Positions 56,596 through 64,000 of a stretch of 64,000 bases of DNA are shown one piece after another. This DNA is from Cryptomeria japonica (taxonomy: Eukaryota; Streptophyta; Pinopsida; Cupressales; Cupressaceae). Under the pieces are notes generated by a model. The model was not told where the DNA came from. It made no database searches and saw only the letters and a program-made list of their open reading frames with translations. The stretch is taken from assembly GCF_030272615.1 (NCBI RefSeq), contig NC_081413.1:562596510-562660509 (forward strand), in the 5' to 3' direction. How positions within the stretch are numbered: position 1 is the first letter of the stretch; every line of letters starts with the position of its first letter. The translations under genes and the position numbers were made by a program.

Positions 56596-57819
56596 ATTAT
56601 TATCGACTAGAATGTTGGGGGCCTTAACAACCCATTAAAACAACATGTGCTCAAATGTAAAATTGTGGAACAAAAGGTGGATATTCTTATGATTCAGGAA
56701 ACTAATATGAATAAGGATAATTTTCAGAAAACCATTAACCCTTTCTGGCCCTCGGCTCACTTCTTAAATAGAGACTTTGATGGTTCCTATAGGGGATAGC
56801 TACTGTATGGAACCCCAACCTGTTTGAAGGAAATTTGGTATCTTCTTAAAGAAACTTGCTTATTGTTAAAATGAGAAACATTAAGTCAAATTTACAATAG
56901 CTTCTGGTTAATTTTTATTCTTCAAATATTTGCAATATCAGGGCCAACCTATGGAGATCCATAAATTTACAGATTAAAAATAGAGGTAATGAATTATTGA
57001 TGATTGTTGGAGACTTCCACTCTCCCCTCTACCCCTTGGAGAAAGATGGGAAATGAAGACTTCTCGGATAGTATGAATGAGTTGGATGAACTCATCACTT
57101 CCTCTGGTCTTTTGGACATATCTCTCAATGGGTCTAAATTTACCTGGACCAACAAAAGTCAAGAGGTCTGTTTGATTCAGGTGAGACTTGATCGGGTGCT
57201 GATCTCCTTTAATTGAAACTATCTTGATTCTTTCTATCTTTGGCCATCTCCTCACTTGAGATTTGACCACAAAGCTATTCTCCTAATGAGATTAGAAATC
57301 CATATCCTTTCAATTAAGAATTGATGTGGGCTCAACATGAAGATTTAAGAAGGCTAGTTAGAGAATGGTGGAATACTCCTGTTGTGGGAGCTCTGATGTT
57401 TAAATTACCCAAAAACTCAAGATCCTGAAAGAAAGAGTTAAGGGTTGGAATAAGTATTCCTTTGGTAATATATTTGAGAAAAAGAAGAACATAATTAATA
57501 ATCTACAAGCCATCCAATCTAGAATGGAAGAAAAGAAAGACACAAAGGAGGACTCCAAGGAGGAATTGGATCTAAGAAACCAGTGGTTTACTCTCAATAG
57601 AAAAGAAGAATTGTTCTAGAAATAAAAGTCGAGGCTCTAGTGGCTAAAAGAAGGAGATCCGAATACAAAGTTTTTCCATCAATCCACTCTAAAACATAGA
57701 AGTCAAAATAAAATAAGATATATTTTGAGAGAAGATGTTACCAAGATGGCGGATGAAGAGGATATTACAACCCTCTTCATTGACTATTTTAAACCTAGTC
57801 AAATTTCAACTTAGGGTAC
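56596..57819 (+). pseudogene. LINE ORF2: APE-type endonuclease and following linker
   Basis: Broken frames contain 'NVGGLNNPLKQHVLKCKIVE' and 'ILMIQETNM', giving the catalytic Asn and Glu positions of APE endonucleases, then 'VGDFHSPLYPLEKDG', 'LDISLNGSKFTWTN' and 'RFDHKAILL', where related proteins have S-D-H. At 57600-57815 'WLKEGDPNTKFFHQSTLKHR' precedes the RT domain. RT itself is not present. Confidence 0.83.
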
Positions 57820-58951
57820 TGATAAACTTATAAAGAACTAAGAGGGGGAGGGGGTGAATTAGTGATAGCAAAACCAATACCACTTCTAATATAGACCGGT
57901 AAAAATAGTTAACCAGTTTAGATAAAACTTTGTATGCAATCCAAAATGATATTAAAGCATCCACAAAAAGTAAAACATCCACCATAACACAAGTATTTAT
58001 ATGTAGAAAACCCAACTAGGAAAAATCATGATGAGATGGAACTCACAAGTCAACTATCTGCAGTAATAGGTAACTAACCAGTTATGGTCTACAAAGTGCT
58101 CTACTAGGAGAGAATCATTTTAAAGATCCCAATGTCCTGTTAGGAGTTGTACCCTGTTAAAGGAAGTACCCTATTAGGAGTAACCTAGATAGAGGATTTC
58201 AAAATCCAAACTAATGGATCACCTTGTTAGAGGATTTGTACAAATCAGACCTTACCTAGTTAGGGGATTTGACTGTTGTAGTGATTATAAAATAATAGGT
58301 AGAGATGATCTAATAATAGCACATCTTGTTGGTATAGACCCTCTTCAACTCACTCAATACTGCATCATCAACATACTCTACAATTTGGAACAACTCAAAC
58401 TTACAACATCAACTGTATCTCGCATCATACAAAATAGTTCATCACAATGTCAATTTATAGATATTAGATTTCATATCGGCTTAGGAACTCCATCACAATT
58501 TCCTAGGTGTAGTGTATCTGGACAATCTTTCATAACACATCACAAATTATTGCCAAATCTGTCGATTGGGGATAACTCATCACACAATCAATGAAACTGG
58601 TTGGAACACCGATAGTGGTTAAGAGTTAACCTCTTCAAATACATAGACTGATTGTCCTCCATTCGCTTTCTTTATGATCTCCACAATATCTCCAAAATTG
58701 GTGTTAATGACAATGACCAAAACCAATGTCATTCTGGTATATACCAATTGTCTACACATACTGGTTAGACACCTTCAAACTAGTTGGGCTCCACTATACA
58801 AATGACACCGGTTTTCAAACTTAATACTTAGGAATAGTACCGGTTGTCATGACTAAGATGATCATTATAGTGTGAATATATGTGTGTGTATATGTTCCAT
58901 CAATGAAAACAAATAAATTCATTCGTTACAAAAATTATCATCAAGCCAATA
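57820..58951 (-). repeat. 3' LTR of the unknown two-ORF element
   Basis: On the plus strand it starts TGATAAACTTATAAAGAAC and ends ATCAAGCCAATA; the usual CCAACA end is mutated. It is followed at 58952 by a polypurine tract on the minus strand. GAGGGGGAGGGGGTGAAT near 57843 and the CCCTATTAGGAG/GAGGATTT repeats at 58010-58290 are shared with the Copia-6 LTR. 1,132 bp. The left flank is GGTAC; the other flank is outside the window. Confidence 0.78.
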
Positions 58952-58969
58952 ATCTCCCCCTTTGGCATT
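58952..58969 (-). other. Polypurine tract
   Basis: The minus strand reads AATGCCAAAGGGGGAGAT just before the LTR, the form common in Copia elements. Confidence 0.8.
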
Positions 58970-59216
58970 AATGGCAACACTTAGAAAATTTACAACTTTA
59001 CAACTAAGTGTGCCTACAAAAAATTTACATACAAATTGCTATTACTAGTCCCTCTTAAAAATAAAGTTCTACTCCCCAAATACATACAAAATAGTCACAA
59101 CACATATATATTTCTACTCCCCCTTTGACAACAATGCCAAATTGAAAAAGTAAAGTACATATATATTAGATAAAAGTTTGCATCAAAAACTACATATACA
59201 TAAATATAAGAGTTTT

Positions 59217-62200
59217 TCAAGGAGTGTTCACTGCAATCTTTAAGAAAATGTCATTGAAAGTAATCTTCATCTAAGTAAAATCATTATCCCATTTTTCCAA
59301 TAATGTCTCAGTGATCTCAATGCTTGTCATAACTTGTGCAACGATTTTTTCCATGGCATCCACTGTGCTCATTTCAGGAGTCGACAAAACTACTTTTGCA
59401 TCCTTGTATGCCCAATGTAAGATGTCCAATTTAGGTCTCAACTGGGTCTTTAGTTATTTTAAGGATCTCAGGCACTTAACTTGTTCACAATAATAAACAT
59501 CTAATTGATGTTGCAGAACGTCAATTGATTTACCAAAGTCCAAGGCTAAATCTTGTAATTGTACATAATCATTACATGTCTTTTCCAATTCTTTTTTGTC
59601 TCTTCTCGCCTCTTCTTTAAATCAGAATATAAAAATAAAAAATTAGAGGAATAGGCAAAAATCATTCCTCTAGTTTCAACAACATTTCGCAAAAGACCTT
59701 TATTGACAGATAAAGCAATCTTCCCTTTATCAATATTTATCATAAGTTGCTCTCCCCTCTTCTTTCTATAACTCTTCTCAGCTAAGGTTTAGGCTCCATC
59801 TTCAAGTTTTTTCATTTGGTCATTAGCAACAGCAACCAGTTGTCCAAGCTTGCCGATATGGGTATTCACATTGTCAGTGTCAGTCTTAGGTAGGAGACTT
59901 GACAAAATGTCAACAACTATTTGTATCATTTTGGCTTCTTTCCTCTATTTTTTTAGCCTTTTCTTTTGAGCTCGAGATTGCATGATAGAAGAAATCTCCA
60001 TGAGTTCATATGCACTCATATTATCTACAATTATAGGCCCTTTAATACTTATATCTAGTCATCTTCATCCTCAGTTTTCTTCTTCACCTTTGCTTTTTCC
60101 TTTTCAACTATTTGCTTTGTTGTTCTCTTTGTCTTCATCCTTTTTCTTTTCAGTTTCCTTCATTACAACCTCTTTTACTTTATCTTTTGTTTCCTCTATA
60201 TGTTTCACCTGTGTACTTGTAATAACCGGTGGTAGTTGAATATCAACTTGATGTTCTTTTTCTAGTGACATTGGAATAACCACACTGGGTTCATTAACCA
60301 GTGTATCAGCTGCTTTCTATGTTTCAGAAATGATAGGTTGTAGTACAAATTCTTTAACTGGTTCAATGATATTACCAGTTGTATCAATGGTGTTCTGGAT
60401 TTCATCGATATCATCAACAAAGAAAATAACCAGTGGGGAAGTTGTATCATCCTTATTTTTAACAACATCTGGTGTAATATTCTCTTCATCATTTAGCTCC
60501 AATAGAGCTCCATTCTCTATTTGGAATTTCAATTGCTCATGCATCCTTTGAATGTCTTTAGCAATCTGATGGGTATAATCCATAATAGATTGAATCTTTC
60601 CAGCCAATAACTTCAATCTTCTTTCCTTAAAATGAAATTGTCCTTTGAAATTATCAAGTAATGCTAACAATTCATCTCTAGATAAATCAGAAAAATATTG
60701 AATGAAAATTTTGTCAATGATTTCTTGATCTTGATCAACAAACACTTTCCACATATTTACAAGAATAGAATACAAAGAGTCATAAATATCCTTTTCAATA
60801 TCCTAAGGCAACCAATGATTGTATTACCTCTTGAACAATTTGTTGTTTCTATCCATCATCAAAAGAATCATAATACTCTTTCACATTATCAAACCTTTCT
60901 CTCCCTAATGTCTTTAAAGTCCTCTCAGAATTAGTCATAGGCTTGAATAATATAACATTAATAGGAGTACTTTTCTTTGATATTTATCCTTATGGTTTGG
61001 CTTTCTTACTAGTTGCTTTCATCTTCTTAGGCTCCTCTTCAGCATCGGTATCCTCAGAGTCTGCTTGAAGAATGAGGTGTCTACCTCTTTTCTTCGTTGC
61101 AGTGTACTTCTTTTCATATACTTTGGGTGTCGGTTCCTTTTTGACTTGAACACTTCTTGTCACTCTTGTACCAGTTGACACTGAAGGTGTTTGCTCAACT
61201 TTCTTCTTTTTATCTTTAGCACTACTGGGTTGAGCAGGTGTAATTTTCTCCTGGTATGTTCCCAGTCTTTTCTTCTTATCCTTTGGAGATGCCAAAAGGT
61301 TGTTGGCATAGCTGATTAACAAGTCATAGTTGACTTCATAACTCATTTCTTCCATTTCTTCTTCCCTGGGTTCAACAACTTCCATGAGACAAAAGTCAGT
61401 GGTAACTGTGAAAGATATGTCTTTCTGAAAGTGTTTCACCACTTCATCTGGTAGCCTCAACCTCATGCTCATCTTCTTTTGGAACTCATTGAAATAGTTT
61501 TTCATAGCAATAGGGAATGTGTGCTTCACAACCTTAATGTTGTTCTTGATTTGAGTTGTAACCAGTGTGTCTTTTGACCATTGAATGTCACCGATTCCTG
61601 GTAAGAAATTCTGAAAGTAAAAGAATAGACCAATCAACAGTTGACCATATTTGAATTTTTGAGTATTGTCATTCTTGATTGACTTTAAATTCAGCATCAA
61701 TTGGTTTCTCATTGCTTCACATAGGTCATAATCTACATTCTCTTCTATTATTTTGTAAGCTACATGCATAACAATAGATGGCACAATGTTCATCCTACTT
61801 GAGTGAAATATCCGATAGCCAATCACCATAGTTGCATATCTGACTGCCGAATCTTTAATTTTGTTGACTGAAATCACATGAGTGTCAGTGGTGGTGTTAG
61901 TCAGTGCAATCACAACATATTTTGAGACTATTCTAAATTTAGGTACTTCACTGGTTTGCCAAAAACTAGTCACTACATGAATTGCTTCCTTTGTGATTAT
62001 GTGTGACTTGTCAAGATACATATTCTCTCCATGCACATGACTAAGAATTGTCCTAGCATTCTCCTCCTCAAAATATTCAAGAAAATATGCTGCATTATGA
62101 AAACCTTTTTTACAAACCCTAATGTACATGAGTTTGATTTTCCCATTCTTATCACAGAAGGATTTGAGTTGGGAATAGATAGACAGTGATCCAAGATCCT

Positions 62201-62360
62201 CAATTTTACAATCAATATAGATAGATAAATCACCTTTGATTATAACACCATCAATAAGTTGAGACAAAGCATTATATGATTCAATTTTGCCTGATTCCAT
62301 AGACTCCATAGCTTCAACAGTAATCATAAGTCTCTCTGCTTGTGTTGAAGACAATGCCAT
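59217..62360 (-). pseudogene. Unrecognised long ORF2, about 1,045 codons
   Basis: I do not recognise this protein. The first 456 codons (62360-60990, MALSSTQAERLM...) are open. They include 'DGVIIKGDLSIYIDCKIEDL', a mixed globular part ('KYGQLLIGLFFYFQNFLPGI') and a very basic tail with NLS-like KKRGR and alternating Lys/Glu. Past TAA codons at 60990 and shortly after, the same frame continues ('NSERTLKTLGRERFDNVKEY'), then shifts to 60775-60317 and on past one TAG ('ADTLVNEPSVV'). A further frame covers 59900-59580, and the last ~105 codons (with two stops) read 'DLALDFGKSIDVLQHQLDVY' and 'DAMEKIVAQVMTS', helical and coiled-coil-like, ending at TGA 59217-59219. A shorter relative is at 24974 (+). 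It could be a captured host gene or an element-specific protein. Confidence 0.6.
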
Positions 62361-62848
62361 TCAAGATTATTTGGATTTGAGAGAGATTAACAAAAGAATA
62401 CCTTATTCCCTTTATGCTAGTAGATTTTTTCGTTCCATCTCTAAAATGCACATCCGATTCACCTTCTTTAATCTTCAAATTCAGTTTGGCTTTTGATCCA
62501 AAGCACAAATCCATTCACAATCAACTAACAAATCTTTGTTTCACCCTGTAGGTGCTCAAAAATTCTTCTTCGAATGCAAGTAGGGTAAAAATAACTTGGT
62601 AAAACTTACTTTTATAAACTTACCCACTGCATTAATTGCACAACCGATAGCGTAACAAACCCTAATATACAACAAACCCTAATATACCGCTTAACAAATT
62701 CACTCATACCGATATGTATATAACTGGTTGGTAATCCTTTAGAAAACCGATAGACAATGACATCAAGGATTCTCATAAAACAAGTCAAAATGCAAAATTC
62801 TCTTACCATACACTCTTCAAGGGGTCTGAAAGTAGATTTACTGCTATG

Positions 62849-64000
62849 CTCCCCTTAGGCTTGTTCAAAAGCCCAATTTACCAGTGCAAGATTCTCCACA
62901 CTAGGTGAAGGGTTGGGTTCTTCTGCAGTCTTGTCCTCACTCTTCTTCTTCTAGATTCTATTCATCTCCGCTCTATCTTCCTCAACATCGACCTTCTTCT
63001 TACCTTTCAAATCTTCAAAGCGGTTAACCAGTTTGTTCTTCCTAGTTCTACAGAACTTTTCCATGTGTCCTGGTTTGTGACAATGATAGCAGGCCATCCT
63101 AGATACTTTCCATGGTCCTACATTGCCTCTTCCAATCCTCCTTGTGTAGTTCATAGCCACATGTCCATTATTATTGAAAATGGTGCAAATCACATTTGTT
63201 ACCTTTTCCATTTCATATGGACTGAATCGGTTGACATAAGGTTTCTTCCAGTTCATGTTTCTCTAGTTGTCATAGGTACTTCTCTAGTCACCATTAGGGC
63301 TTGGATTCATGTGAGGTGCCAGATTGTTTGTTCCATGTCTGCATTCAACTAATCTATGACGATACATGTTGCATGTGTAACAACGACCTTCAAATATTTT
63401 AGACACATATCTAGAATTAGTATTATAGCATGTGTTCTCATTAGGTTTGCTTCTACACACATTAGCAGTATGTCCAGGTTTGAGATAGTTAAAACAAATG
63501 GGTTTGAAAACCCTCTTATTTGTAGGATTTTTAGCCTTAGGAAAAGTATTACCTCCATGCATATTTCTCTTGGTACCAAAATGTTCTCCTTTCTCAGATG
63601 TATTGAAACCTAGTCTAGATGTGTCACCTTTCATCCTCTAAGATTGGATCTTCTTATCCAACATAGAAGAACTCTTATTGAACTTTTCAAGCTTTCCATT
63701 AGCCTCAGCAAGCTCTTTGGTAAGGTCTTCAGTGTGGTTAGTCAGATTCTCTCTTAGAGACATTGCCATTTCAAGATCTATCTGTAAGACTTCCTTCTCT
63801 TCCTTCTCCTCATGCCAATGTTCATGTAAGGCTATATTCTCCTACTTGATCTTAGATATCTCATGATCTCTCTCTTTGATTAGATCTTCAACTACCCTCC
63901 TTTTTTCAAGTTCTTGACTCGTACGGATTGTTAGGGCTTCAAGTTCTCTTTTCAGATTTAGCTTTTCACCATTTAGTTTTTCCACTTCTTTAGCTAATGC
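62849..64000 (-). pseudogene. Gag-like ORF1: coiled coil plus zinc knuckles (partial)
   Basis: Reading from the window edge: 'EVEKLNGEKLNLKRELEALT' and 'KELAEANGKLEKFNKS' form a coiled coil. Then come knuckles CFNYLKPGHTANVC (one Cys to Tyr), CYTCNMYRHRLVEC, a degenerate CTIFNNNGHVAMNY, and an intact CYHCHKPGHMEKFC (63102-63058 region). Stops and frameshifts separate frames 63634-63284 and 63256-62951. The acidic tail 'EEPNPSPSVENLALVNWAFE' ends at a TAA near 62849. The layout is the same as the intact 360-residue ORF at 23492. The N-terminus lies outside the window. Confidence 0.75.

Larger units (their letters stand above)
54830..57819 (+). mobile_element. LINE, 5' part (ORF1, endonuclease, start of RT region)
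   Basis: Order: ORF1 (54924-56153), endonuclease region (from about 56596), then the segment that leads into RT, cut at 57819 by the LTR at 57820. The rest of the LINE should lie beyond the right end of the window, past the inserted element. All frames carry stops and frameshifts. Confidence 0.82.
57820..64000 (-). mobile_element. LTR element with gag-like ORF1 and very long unknown ORF2
   Basis: Minus-strand order: ORF1 (from beyond 64000 to about 62849), ORF2 (62360-59217), polypurine tract (58969-58952), 3' LTR (58951-57820). No protease, integrase, RT or RNase H motif was found between ORF1 and the LTR, so it is non-autonomous unless pol lies upstream of ORF1, which would be unusual. The organisation parallels Copia-5 at 22563. 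Confidence 0.7.

Noticed and set aside
60698-60934. Plus-strand ORFs opposite the long unknown ORF2
   Set aside because: ORF2 on the minus strand is far longer and more protein-like; these are antisense shadows.

Overview
The window looks like nuclear DNA of a seed plant with a large genome, most likely a gymnosperm. It is AT-rich and nearly all of it is LTR retrotransposons, solo LTRs and LINE fragments, often nested. The only host gene family is an F-box/leucine-rich-repeat (LRR) family. I see no bacterial, organellar, CRISPR or tRNA/rRNA features. The gymnosperm assignment is an inference from repeat style and density; no search was run.

Layout. 1-1780: decayed 5' end of an LTR element. 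1958-3330: F-box pseudogene A. 5103-5420: F-box 5' relic C. 6000-7782 (-): Copia fragment (Copia-3). 7825-8360: array of ~76-bp repeats. 8400-11465 (-): decayed Ty3/Gypsy element. 12094-12580: solo LTR. 13490-22562: Copia-4, split by a gag-only element with a ~4.3-kb LTR. 22563-25340 (+) and 25340-29300 (-): two 5' halves of Copia-type elements joined head to head, the second holding a solo LTR at 27230-28026. 29650-30475: a second ~76-bp array. 31489-33821: insertion with an exact 17-bp target duplication. 34989-36316: F-box gene B, the only apparently intact host gene (two exons, 398 residues).

37650-52260 is a nest four insertions deep. A decayed F-box copy has its 5' part at 37650-38528 and 3' parts at 51068-52260. 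Copia-1 (+) lies in what was its intron. Copia-1 is interrupted by a 5'-truncated LINE (40399-42835, ~15-bp target duplication) and by Copia-2 (-), which is complete at 44144-50705 (641/639-bp LTRs, TTAAG target duplication). Copia-2 keeps one reading frame of 1,366 codons including the terminator, broken only by eight premature stops, each explainable by one C-to-T or G-to-A transition.

52435-53755: solo LTR. 54830-57819: 5' part of a LINE, cut by the LTR at 57820. 57820-64000 (-): a retroelement carrying a coiled-coil/zinc-knuckle gag-like ORF and a very long ORF (roughly 1,045 codons) that I do not recognise, with no protease, integrase or reverse transcriptase in the visible part. A shorter relative of that unknown ORF follows the gag-like ORF of the element at 22563. 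This two-ORF organisation is the best candidate here for something undescribed.

How the parts relate: gene B is probably the source-like member of a small local F-box family (A, B, C, D/E), whose other members have decayed by indels, splice-site loss or retrotransposon insertion. The transposable elements record repeated nesting, LTR-LTR recombination (three solo LTRs) and cytosine-deamination-type decay.
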